A stretch of 10,800 nt of DNA, from positions 1 through 10,800 of the forward strand of contig JBOHWL010000202.1 in NCBI GenBank assembly GCA_050736615.1. The letters are read 5' to 3'. The stretch is from JBOHWJ01 sp050736615 (GTDB lineage: Bacteria > Desulfobacterota > Binatia > Binatales > Binataceae). The stretch's first letter is position 1, and each line of letters starts with the position of its first letter. The notes beneath the pieces were generated by a model. That model worked only from the letters and a program-made list of their open reading frames with translations. It ran no database searches and was not told where the DNA came from. The position numbers were made by a program, and so were the translations under genes. Below are positions 1 to 6,038 of the stretch, in pieces.

Positions 1-993
1 ACGAAGCTGCCATTTGCCCCATGAGGGTTTGGCCCAGCCGAGCGGCATGTCCCAATCCTGCGGAAAGCTGCCGGTCTTCGTCGAGTAATCGTCGACCAGG
101 TTCAAAATCTTGCGGCTGCCCAGGTAATTGGCGCGGAAGAGCGCGAGGCCGCCATTGAAACCGGTCGTCTTGTAATCGTCCAACACGAAGTCGCTGCCGG
201 CCGCCGGTGCGCATCGCGCCGAAACCGCCAGGCGCAAGGAACGGCGCAGCGCCGGCACGAACACGTAGTCATCTTCAGGCGACTCCGGGTTCTTGTGGAA
301 AATCGTCAGATTGGTCGTGTACTTGGATTGCTCGGGCTCCGTCACCATGAACCATTCGGTGAACCACGCGTCTTTGGCTTGCGGCAGATTCATCGGCACG
401 CCGGGGTCGGTGTTGTAGCCGACCTGGCGATAAATCCAGACCAGCCGCGTGCAAGCGATATTGTTGAAGCGATCCTGCGTGCAGCTCACGCCCGGATGGT
501 TGAACTGCTGCGCATAAAGGTTTGGCACGTAGGCGAACCATACATTGGCCAGAATCTCATAGCCTTTGTTCGGTCCGCTGGGGTTGGGAAATGGGGCTCC
601 GGCCACGTAATTGCTGACGTAATGATGGCCCTCCGCGGTCGTGCCCATCGCGGTCTGCGAGCCGTACTTCTCGCTTGCCGCGACATAGCCTTTGGGTAGT
701 GGCAGGTTGACGGTGGGTCCGACCGTCATCGATACGTCCGGCGGCATTTTCCAGAAATAGGTGCCATCGAACAGCTTCTGCATGCCGTAGGGCATGAACT
801 GTTTGTACTGTTGCCAGTTGGACATCGTGATCGTCGTACCCGGGGTAATCGTCCCCTGATGCTGCGTGTCTTTCAGCCACTGCTGCATCGGTTCCGGCGG
901 CGGATAGTTGGACTGCGCGCTGGCAATTGCGGCGCAGGTACACGAGACAAAAGCCGCAAGCGCTGCGGCGGCGACAAAACGCCCTGCTCTCAT
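1..993 (-). CDS. DUF1329 domain-containing exported protein (partial, runs off left edge)
   Basis: The reading frame is open from an ATG at 993 to the window edge (331 codons) with no stop, so the C-terminus lies outside. The start has a strong GGGAG ribosome binding site about 6 bases upstream. Residues 1-27 form a Sec signal peptide (basic MRAGR, alanine-rich core, likely cleavage after AIASA). The mature protein has hallmarks of DUF1329: a WQQYKQFMPYG stretch near residue 60-70, then LFDGTYFWKMP, GPTVNLPLPKGY, a middle domain with WFTEWFMVTEP, and near the edge a VDDYS motif followed by WDMPLGWAKPSWG. Family members usually have more than 400 residues, so roughly the last 100 are missing here. 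DUF1329 proteins are exported, have a LolA/LolB-like fold, and often sit near RND-type transporters in Proteobacteria. A periplasmic lipid or hydrophobic-compound role is plausible but unproven, and no transporter is visible in this window. Confidence 0.85.
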   Translation of the reverse strand, partial: MRAGRFVAAAALAAFVSCTCAAIASAQSNYPPPEPMQQWLKDTQHQGTITPGTTITMSNWQQYKQFMPYGMQKLFDGTYFWKMPPDVSMTVGPTVNLPLPKGYVAASEKYGSQTAMGTTAEGHHYVSNYVAGAPFPNPSGPNKGYEILANVWFAYVPNLYAQQFNHPGVSCTQDRFNNIACTRLVWIYRQVGYNTDPGVPMNLPQAKDAWFTEWFMVTEPEQSKYTTNLTIFHKNPESPEDDYVFVPALRRSLRLAVSARCAPAAGSDFVLDDYKTTGFNGGLALFRANYLGSRKILNLVDDYSTKTGSFPQDWDMPLGWAKPSWGKWQLR

Positions 994-1440
994 AACTTCT
1001 CCCTCACCAAGCAAAAAATTGTTGTCGGCGGTCAGACTCGGACGACGAGATTTCTCAAGCTTTGCGAGTCACAGGCGACGCCCAGCCTTTGACTCCATCC
1101 ACGAGTGTCCTGCTCACTTCCTAAAACTCGCCCACTCACTGCCCGTAAGCAAAGATCACTCCAAAAAGCGGTACTGGATGGACCGCCGCCCATTAGTCTC
1201 TTGAGCAAACTCACCGGCAAAATCGCGGCCTGACCAGAAACACAATAAGCTCGACGTGTCAGCATTTACATTGTCTGAACAGCAATGAGCCGGATGGAGA
1301 GAACGGAAGAAAGCCTCGGACAGGGTAGATGATTCCGCGGCTTCGATGATGGCTCTGTCGCGTAATGCGAAACAAAAAATAAAATGCGAAAAAACGTCCA
1401 ATGAAATGCTCGGTCCGGACGAGGCGAGCTTTGCGGCCGT
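994..1440. other. Intergenic region without a recognisable gene
   Basis: This 447-base spacer separates the isomerase stop from the DUF1329 start, both on the minus strand. Short frames exist on both strands, but none has a recognisable domain, a good ribosome binding site or family-like composition. Read on the minus strand just after the isomerase stop, there is a weak stem (GCTCG...CGAGC, about 1410-1431) and then a T-rich stretch (about 1375-1395). It could be a terminator, but the stem is short and the T-tract is displaced. The promoter of the DUF1329 gene should lie in the part nearer 994, but I see no convincing -35/-10 pair. Confidence 0.5.
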
Positions 1441-2073
1441 TCACACTGACCGGCGTAATCCCATGTGGTCGAGCTTTTTCGCCACCCAGTTGACGCGGTC
1501 ATAACCCCAGAACAGCTCGCCATCGATCACGAAGGTGGGCACGCCGAAGACGCCGTCGCGTTCAGCCTCGGCGAAGCACTCCTTGAGGCGTGGCTTGGCC
1601 GCGGCCTCCTCATCTCCGATGTAAGCGTCGAAGCGCGTGGTATCGGCGCCAATTTCACGCAGGATTGCGGCCAGCGCGCGCGCATCTTCGACCTCGAGTT
1701 CGCGCTTCCAGAAACGTTCGAACACGCGCTCCGCATAGGGCCGGAACACGCCTTGATCCTCGGCGCAGAAGCCGCCGTAAAAGGCGCGCCGGGCGCTGAA
1801 AATTTTCTTCGGCGGACGGATCAGCAGGCCGCGTTCGCGGGCGAGCCGCCGCGCGTCCAGATAGAGATAATGGAGCTTGTGACGCTCGCGCGCGGAACGC
1901 GACGGCACGTCGCCATAAACGCGCCGGATATTAACCCCGTAAGCGATGAAACGTATTTTCACCTGATGGGTTTGTTCCAACGCCCACGCCGGCGCCATCG
2001 CCAGGTAAGTGAAAGGGCTGGTATAGGCGAAATACATTTTGACTTCGTAGGGATTATCCACTGATTCATTCAT
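1441..2073 (-). CDS. 2-hydroxychromene-2-carboxylate isomerase-like protein (DsbA/GST-kappa fold)
   Basis: The protein has 210 residues if translation starts at the ATG at 2073 (MNESVDNPYEV). The frame is open to an upstream ATG at 2235, but that extension runs through hairpin-forming repeat DNA and resembles no protein, so I reject it. No strong ribosome binding site decides the start: GGAAGTGAG lies about 20 bases upstream. HCCA isomerases/GST-kappa enzymes have a thioredoxin-like fold with a Ser in place of the DsbA cysteine. Here that is Ser19 in the YTSPFTYLA motif. The cis-proline loop and C-terminal signature follow at residues 174-190 (GVFGVPTFVIDGELFWG, with Pro179). Length and motif order match the family of about 200 residues. 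Known members act in naphthalene/aromatic degradation or as glutathione-dependent enzymes, but many are generalists. Nothing nearby belongs to an aromatic ring-cleavage pathway, so the substrate is open. Confidence 0.85.
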   Translation of the reverse strand: MNESVDNPYEVKMYFAYTSPFTYLAMAPAWALEQTHQVKIRFIAYGVNIRRVYGDVPSRSARERHKLHYLYLDARRLARERGLLIRPPKKIFSARRAFYGGFCAEDQGVFRPYAERVFERFWKRELEVEDARALAAILREIGADTTRFDAYIGDEEAAAKPRLKECFAEAERDGVFGVPTFVIDGELFWGYDRVNWVAKKLDHMGLRRSV

Positions 2074-2100
2074 TCCGCGGGTGATACTCACTTCCGTCTT

Positions 2101-2126
2101 GGCAGGCTGATAAATCACAGCCTGCC
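2101..2126. repeat. Perfect 9-bp inverted repeat, 8-base loop, upstream of the isomerase gene
   Basis: GGCAGGCTG at 2101-2109 is the exact reverse complement of CAGCCTGCC at 2118-2126, with the AT-rich loop ATAAATCA between. The structure ends 28 bases upstream of the isomerase start. It could be an mRNA hairpin in the leader, an operator, or part of an extragenic palindromic repeat together with the adjacent stem at 2127-2161. Neither side carries a T-run, so a standard intrinsic terminator is unlikely. Confidence 0.6.
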
Positions 2127-2161
2127 CCCCCTCTCTTTCTCCTCCGTACAAAGAGCGGGGG
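2127..2161. repeat. Extragenic palindrome (12-bp stem, one mismatch)
   Basis: CCCCCTCTCTTT at 2127-2138 pairs with AAAGAGCGGGGG at 2150-2161, with one mismatch and an 11-base loop. The strong C/T versus A/G strand bias is typical of dispersed CTCCCCCTC...GAGGGGGAG palindromes found between genes in many GC-rich bacteria; this is recalled, not searched. It directly abuts the stem at 2101-2126 and gives an artificial open frame extending the isomerase upstream. Confidence 0.55.
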
Positions 2162-2238
2162 AGAAGATTGGAAAGCACCCATGCCTTTTTCAACGCCCTG
2201 TGTGGCGTCCCGTAAATACCTTCACACGGCGTCAATAA

Positions 2239-2285
2239 GTCATCCTGAGCGAGCGAGTCTGCGAGCGAAGTCGAAGGAACTCGCG
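2239..2285 (+). repeat. GTCATCCTGAGCGAGCGAGTC dispersed-repeat fragment
   Basis: The segment starting GTCATCCTGAGCGAG and continuing GCGAAGTCGAAGGAACTC belongs to a repeat class common in intergenic DNA of soil bacteria. It has internal near-repeats of GAGCGAG and GCGAAGTCGAAGG. It lies in the spacer between the lyase and isomerase genes, with two related pieces (2332-2358 and 2407-2499) close by. Confidence 0.55.
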
Positions 2286-2331
2286 GCCTAACAATGCCGC
2301 GCGAGATCCTTGTCTAACGCACCTCGCGGAC

Positions 2332-2358
2332 TTTGCTGGCTCCGCCTGCGGCTTCGCT
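2332..2358 (-). repeat. AGCGAAGCCGCAGGCGGAGC repeat module, also at 5896-5922
   Basis: The reverse complement here reads AGCGAAGCCGCAGGCGGAGC and continues CAGCAAA. An almost identical module (AGCGTAGCCGCAGGCGGAGC, then GAGCAAA) lies on the plus strand at 5896-5922. Two differences in 27 bases, in opposite orientation and about 3.5 kb apart, indicate a dispersed repeat module rather than chance. Neither copy is in a gene. Confidence 0.6.
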
Positions 2359-2406
2359 GGTGCGACACGGCTCGCGCTGCTCGCCGGCTCAGAGTCTGTG
2401 AATGTT

Positions 2407-2499
2407 TATCATTCTGAACGGAGTCTTCGAAGTGAAAATCCCGAAAAAACACAGGAAAAGCAGAAAGATCCGGGATTCCTCGCTGTGCTCGGAATGACA
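2407..2499. repeat. Inverted-repeat-bounded dispersed element, copy 1 (93 bp)
   Basis: The element begins TATCATTCTGAACGGAGTC and ends CCTCGCTGTGCTCGGAATGACA, so its ends are imperfect inverted repeats of TGTCATTCYGARCR. The right arm (CGGGATTCCTCGCTGTGCTCGG) closely matches the right arm of the element at 5870-6017 (CGGGAGTCCTCGCTACGCTCGG). The interior is AT-rich and carries no gene. It resembles a small non-autonomous or REP-like element. No transposase is present in the window. Confidence 0.65.
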
Positions 2500-2569
2500 T
2501 AAAAACAAAATCTTCACACACTCTCTGAATGACAGCGGTATTTTGCGTGAGCCATTTACGGGGTACACA

Positions 2570-3406
2570 CTAGTCATACTTCCTGGCTAACGCCTCGGTC
2601 TCCGGCACGCCCATCAACTCGATCAGTTCGCTGAACAGCCTGCCCGTGATCGGAACATCCAGCACGCCAGTTTCCTTGAGCTCGCGCATCGCATCACGCA
2701 TCCGCACATACGCCGCCATCAGAGTGCCGGTATGAATCGTCAGCTTGAAGCCATATTGGGCAAGTTGCGGCAGCGGCAGCAGCGCGCCGTTATACAGCAG
2801 CGGCAGATGGCCGAGCCTGGCGGCGTACTGCTTGAGGTCCTCGAGCGTGCGGATGCCGTCAACGAAGACCAGGTCCGCACCGGCCTCGCGATAGGCATTG
2901 CAGCGCCGCACCACATCATCCCAGCCGTTGACGGCGAGCGCGTCGGTGCGCGCGATGATGACGAAATTGGGATCGTGCCGGGCGTCACAGGCGGCGCGCA
3001 CCTTGGGCACCATTTGCTCCATCGGGATGACCTGCTTGCCGGCCAGGAAGCCGCATTTCTTCGGCCACACCTGATCTTCGAGGTGCAACGCCGCCGCACC
3101 CGCTTCCTCGTATTCGCGCACCGTGCGCATCACGTTGACCGGATTGCCGTAGCCGGTATCGGCATCGCAGATGAGCGGCAGCGTGACCGCGTGGGCGAGC
3201 GCGCGCACATTTTGCACCATCTCGCTCATGGTCAGCAGGCCCAGGTCCGGAAAGCCGCGCGCCGCCGCGGTGCCGAAGCCGGTCATATAGACCGCCTTGA
3301 AGCCGGTTTGTTCGGCCAGTTTCGCCTGCAGGCAATCGTAGACGAACGGCGCCACCAGCATTTCCCCATTGAGCAACTCGCGCAAACGCGCGGCGGTTTC
3401 CCTCAT
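2570..3406 (-). CDS. Isocitrate lyase/PEP mutase-family carboxylic-acid lyase
   Basis: This 278-residue TIM-barrel protein has family length and motif order. The start at 3406 (MRETAARLRELL) has GAGGTGACGCG just upstream. Visible features are TGFG at 42-45 (substrate loop), DADTGYGN at 81-88 with the Mg-binding Asp81 and Asp83, LHLED at 107-111 with Glu110, the catalytic-loop motif PKKCG at 115-119 with Cys118, and IARTDA at 151-156. Methylisocitrate lyase, isocitrate lyase and dimethylmalate lyase cleave a C-C bond to give pyruvate, succinate or propionate-type products. Cys118 points to a lyase rather than a PEP mutase. The usual His after KKCG/KRCG is Phe120 here, so the exact substrate is uncertain. 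The gene lies 157 bases downstream of the amidohydrolase on the same strand, which suggests a shared catabolic role. No prpC/prpD partners are present, so I do not assign prpB. Confidence 0.85.
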   Translation of the reverse strand: MRETAARLRELLNGEMLVAPFVYDCLQAKLAEQTGFKAVYMTGFGTAAARGFPDLGLLTMSEMVQNVRALAHAVTLPLICDADTGYGNPVNVMRTVREYEEAGAAALHLEDQVWPKKCGFLAGKQVIPMEQMVPKVRAACDARHDPNFVIIARTDALAVNGWDDVVRRCNAYREAGADLVFVDGIRTLEDLKQYAARLGHLPLLYNGALLPLPQLAQYGFKLTIHTGTLMAAYVRMRDAMRELKETGVLDVPITGRLFSELIELMGVPETEALARKYD

Positions 3407-3455
3407 CGCGTCACCTCTTCGAATTTCGTTGATACCACGTTTGGCGCGCCGGTGC

Positions 3456-3563
3456 TCAAGGTCCCCATAGCCGCGCGCTCACAAGCTGCGCGCCTTCGAC
3501 CATCGCCGCGAATTTCGCCCAGGCGATCTTCGGATGACCGACACGGGTGCCGATTGTTTTGGC
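3456..3563 (-). pseudogene. Possible gene remnant or read-through tail between amidohydrolase and lyase
   Basis: The frame directly after the amidohydrolase TGA stays open for 35 codons before the next TGA at 3458-3456. It reads AKTIGTRVGHPKIAWAKFAA followed by MVEGAQLVSARLWGP, which has protein-like composition. The amidohydrolase already has a normal family C-terminus (RKIDPVVLRRPAS), so this is unlikely to be its missing end. It may be the surviving C-terminus of a deleted gene. I do not recognise the family, there is no ribosome binding site for the internal ATG, and chance is possible. Confidence 0.25.
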
Positions 3564-4991
3564 TCAGCTCGCCGGGCGGCGCAGCACCACCGGATCAATT
3601 TTGCGGGTTATCAGTTGGCCTTCCCCGAGCTTCCCCAGGAGCTGGCCGTTTTCGACGATCACCTTGCCGCGCAGAATCGTCGTGACCGGCCATCCCGCGA
3701 CTTGCCATCCCTCCCAAGGGCTGTAGTCAGAAACGTGGAAGTCCTCGCGCGACAAGGTTTTCTTGATCGTGGGATCGAGCAGAACGATATCGGCGTCGCT
3801 GCCGGGGGCGATCACCCCTTTGCGCGGATAAAGGCCAAGAATACGCGCGGCGTTCGTCGAGGTCACTTCGGCAAAACGCTGCAGCGACATGCCGCGATTC
3901 ACCACGCCTTCGGTAAATATGATGCCCATGCGGGCTTCGGCGCCGAGATTTCCGCCGGTGACATTATCGATTCGATGACCCGACAATTTATGTTCGAGCG
4001 AGGTCGGAAACTCGTCAGTGGCCGTGGTCGAGACGCCGTCTCCCACCAATCCCTGCCAGAGCGCCTTGTGATCGTCTTCATATTTAAGCGAAGGATAAGT
4101 GTGATAACAGAAACCGCGCGGCTTCTTATAATCTTCCGCCGAAAAGAGCGCGTAATGGTGCAAGGTTTCGCTGTAAATCGGGAGGCGATGGCCACGCGCT
4201 TCGACGACCGCTTCAACCCCGTCACGAGCCGACGTATGAACGAAATAGACCGCCGCGCCAGTGGCCGCGGCTAACTGGATAACCCGATTGAAAGCGAGCC
4301 CTTCCGATAATTTGGTATGAACCAAATGCAGGTTGGTACCATCGGTGCGGCCTTCGGCGGCAAAGCGTTCGTAATTGAACTGAACGATATCATCGTCCTC
4401 CGCATGCACCACCATGATGCCGTCGTGTTTGGCGACTTTCTCCATCGCGAGCTGAACGCGTCCCATATCGAGCCGCACCGGTATCCGCTTGGGATGGGGC
4501 GGCAGGATGTTGGTCGTGAAAATTTTAAAGCTTGGGAAGCCTTGTTTGATCACGTCCGCCAGTTGATCAAATACGCGCAACGGCAACGCGCCGAGCAAGC
4601 CCACATGGAAGGAATAGTCAACGAAGGAATTGCCTTTCCAGCGCGCGCAACGTTCTTCTATCGCGCGGGTGGGCTCCATCGACGGATCGATAAAGCAGAA
4701 GTCCAGATGCGTGGTGGTGCCGCCGAAGGCCATCCCGAGCGTATCTTCCTCGGGCCCCAGGGTCGATTTGCCGCTATCCGGGTTGGTTAAATCGAAAATG
4801 TCGAGATGGGTATGCGGTTCAATTCCGCCCGGGACCACGAGCTTGCCGGCGGCATCAATGGTGCGGTTAGCCGCGATCGTCTGATCGTCGGTGCCGACCA
4901 CGGCGATTCGCTCACCCTGGACGCCAATGGTCCACTGGCCGACACCCTGAGGAGTAACCACTTGACCGTTACGAATCAGCAAATCCAGCAT
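3564..4991 (-). CDS. Dihydropyrimidinase/hydantoinase-like amidohydrolase
   Basis: This protein has 475 residues from the ATG at 4991 (MLDLLIRNGQVVTPQG), which has GGGAGGG about 9 bases upstream. An upstream ATG at 5060 adds 23 unlikely residues. It belongs to the cyclic amidohydrolases, which open imide/amide rings with a binuclear metal centre held by four His, a carboxylated Lys and an Asp. All are visible: His60 and His62 (EPHTHLD), Lys156 (SFKIF), His196 (VVHAEDD), His252 (FVHTS) and Asp326 (TATDEF). The usual C-terminal GSDADIVLLDP and RKIDPVVLRRP are present. The segment after the carboxylated Lys is FKIFTTN instead of the hydantoinase FKMFMAY, so the substrate-binding Tyr is replaced by Asn161. 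A substrate other than dihydrouracil or hydantoin is therefore likely, and I give no gene symbol. It probably acts in the cytoplasm, with the downstream lyase as a candidate partner. Confidence 0.88.
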   Translation of the reverse strand: MLDLLIRNGQVVTPQGVGQWTIGVQGERIAVVGTDDQTIAANRTIDAAGKLVVPGGIEPHTHLDIFDLTNPDSGKSTLGPEEDTLGMAFGGTTTHLDFCFIDPSMEPTRAIEERCARWKGNSFVDYSFHVGLLGALPLRVFDQLADVIKQGFPSFKIFTTNILPPHPKRIPVRLDMGRVQLAMEKVAKHDGIMVVHAEDDDIVQFNYERFAAEGRTDGTNLHLVHTKLSEGLAFNRVIQLAAATGAAVYFVHTSARDGVEAVVEARGHRLPIYSETLHHYALFSAEDYKKPRGFCYHTYPSLKYEDDHKALWQGLVGDGVSTTATDEFPTSLEHKLSGHRIDNVTGGNLGAEARMGIIFTEGVVNRGMSLQRFAEVTSTNAARILGLYPRKGVIAPGSDADIVLLDPTIKKTLSREDFHVSDYSPWEGWQVAGWPVTTILRGKVIVENGQLLGKLGEGQLITRKIDPVVLRRPAS

Positions 4992-5064
4992 CGGAATGCC
5001 CTCCCGTTGGGGTTGCGTCGAAAGACGCCGGAACGTTGACTGGCTGGCGTCGCCCGCCATCCGC

Positions 5065-5094
5065 TTGATAGCGTGAGCCGGGCGCGCTGGTCAA
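5065..5094 (-). promoter_or_regulatory. Candidate sigma70-type promoter for the amidohydrolase
   Basis: On the minus strand, TTGACC (5094-5089) and TATCAA (5070-5065) are separated by 18 bases. The -35 box matches five of six consensus positions and the -10 box four of six. It lies about 75 bases upstream of the amidohydrolase start in the 166-base divergent spacer shared with the lipoprotein gene. One such match in a GC-rich genome may be chance. Confidence 0.3.
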
Positions 5095-5157
5095 ACCTGA
5101 ATCAACGGCGCGGAGAAGCACCGCTTTGATCTCCCATATCCGAGTCATGGCCGCGCC

Positions 5158-5802
5158 ATGCCAAGGCTGAGGGTCCCAGCCCCGCGTGCCGCGCTTATCG
5201 TCGTGGCGTGCATCAGCATGATAGCGCTGGCCGGATGCTGGATGGCGGCGGCGCCGCTGGCGTCAACCGTGATGAGCATGGCGGGTTCAATCGGCCGTTC
5301 AACGCCGATCACGCATGCGAATGAGGATACGGCGCAGGACCTCGAATGCGATCTCACCAATCCGGCCTGGCCCTCACTGGTCGAACTCCGAACCGATAAA
5401 GCCGGGACCACCATCTATCGCCCGCTCAGCCTCAGCGGACCGGGGCTGAATCTGCAATACGAGGACGTCGACGCGCCCGCCAGTACGACCGGTGACTGGC
5501 GGCTTGCCAGTGACTTCGCCAAGCTGCACTTCGCGCCGCCGCTGAGGCCGGCGCTGGGGGTCCCGTCAACCACTTACCTCGCCTATGCGCCGGCCACCGC
5601 GCAAAGTCCAATTGAACGCCGTCAAGCCGCCTCGTTGCAACATGATTTCAGCCCGGTGCTGGGCACCTTCGATTGGGACGGACGCGTTTATCGTTACGCG
5701 CTGGTCCGTCAATTGCCCTGCGCCGCGAGCCGGGTCGAAGCGCCAACCGCCGCCGGCTCGCGCCAACGCGTCGATCGCATCAGTCCCGGCCCCCAGCGCT
5801 GA
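5158..5802 (+). CDS. Hypothetical lipoprotein
   Basis: This 214-residue protein is not one I recognise. The N-terminus is a lipoprotein signal peptide: basic MPRLRVPAPR, hydrophobic AALIVVACISMIALA, and lipobox LAGC with Cys27 as the predicted lipidated residue. It is therefore probably anchored in the outer or inner membrane facing the periplasm. After Cys27 come an Ala/Met-rich stretch and then a domain containing DLECDLTNPAWPSLVELRTD (62-80) and YRPLSLSGPGLNLQYEDVDA. A later FDWDGRVYRYALVRQLPC (171-188) resembles a beta-strand ending. Cys64 and Cys188 could form a disulphide. The C-terminal 25 residues are Arg/Pro/Ser-rich and look disordered. No strong ribosome binding site precedes the ATG at 5158. 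The gene diverges from the amidohydrolase and converges on the monooxygenase, so it is a single-gene unit. Confidence 0.65.
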   Translation: MPRLRVPAPRAALIVVACISMIALAGCWMAAAPLASTVMSMAGSIGRSTPITHANEDTAQDLECDLTNPAWPSLVELRTDKAGTTIYRPLSLSGPGLNLQYEDVDAPASTTGDWRLASDFAKLHFAPPLRPALGVPSTTYLAYAPATAQSPIERRQAASLQHDFSPVLGTFDWDGRVYRYALVRQLPCAASRVEAPTAAGSRQRVDRISPGPQR

Positions 5803-5869
5803 GTTATTTTGCTGGTGTTGGCAGCCCCTGTCTGAAACCCGCTGGGGAAGCTCTGCACAAGCTCCTATT

Positions 5870-6017
5870 TGTCATTCTGAACGAAGTCCGCCATTAGCGT
5901 AGCCGCAGGCGGAGCGAGCAAAAGACTCTGCGACGTGCGTTTAGATTAGTGAAGAATCCCGGTAAAGACCCGCAAAATCAAAAAAACCCGGGAGTCCTCG
6001 CTACGCTCGGAATGACA
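5870..6017. repeat. Inverted-repeat-bounded dispersed element, copy 2 (148 bp)
   Basis: The element begins TGTCATTCTGAACGAAGTCC and ends CCTCGCTACGCTCGGAATGACA, imperfect inverted repeats of each other. It shares its right arm with the element at 2407-2499 and, in its interior, contains the CCGCAGGCGG module (5896-5922) also found at 2332-2358. It then reads AAAAGACTCTGCGAC and GAAGAATCCCGG. It fills most of the gap between the convergent lipoprotein and monooxygenase genes, where it could fold into a long hairpin in either transcript. It has no coding capacity. Confidence 0.7.
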
Positions 6018-6038
6018 GGCGAGACTTGCGAAGATTCC

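Larger units (their letters stand above)
2162..2569. other. Repeat-rich spacer between lyase and isomerase genes
   Basis: No gene is supported here. The spacer holds the GTCATCC fragment, the CCGCAGGCGG module and the 93-bp inverted-repeat element listed separately. The short minus-strand frames that cross it translate to FRAQRGIPDLS-like peptides, which are a known by-product of reading this repeat class and not proteins. The spacer makes cotranscription of the lyase and the isomerase less likely. Confidence 0.6.

Noticed and set aside
1375..1435. Intrinsic terminator downstream of the isomerase gene
   Set aside because: The stem is only five pairs with a large loop and the T-rich stretch starts well after it; too weak to list as a terminator.
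2074..2235. 54-residue N-terminal extension of the isomerase (ATG at 2235)
   Set aside because: It reads through two palindromes and repeat DNA and gives a peptide unlike the family; the ATG at 2073 gives the expected length of 210 residues.
2732..3685. Long plus-strand open frame of 317 codons opposite the lyase
   Set aside because: It is antisense to a conserved TIM-barrel gene, is His/Arg/Gln-rich as expected from the complementary strand of GC-rich codons, and shows no domain.
3534..4274. Plus-strand open frames opposite the amidohydrolase (also 4317-4790)
   Set aside because: They are shadows of the amidohydrolase; all family motifs are on the minus strand.
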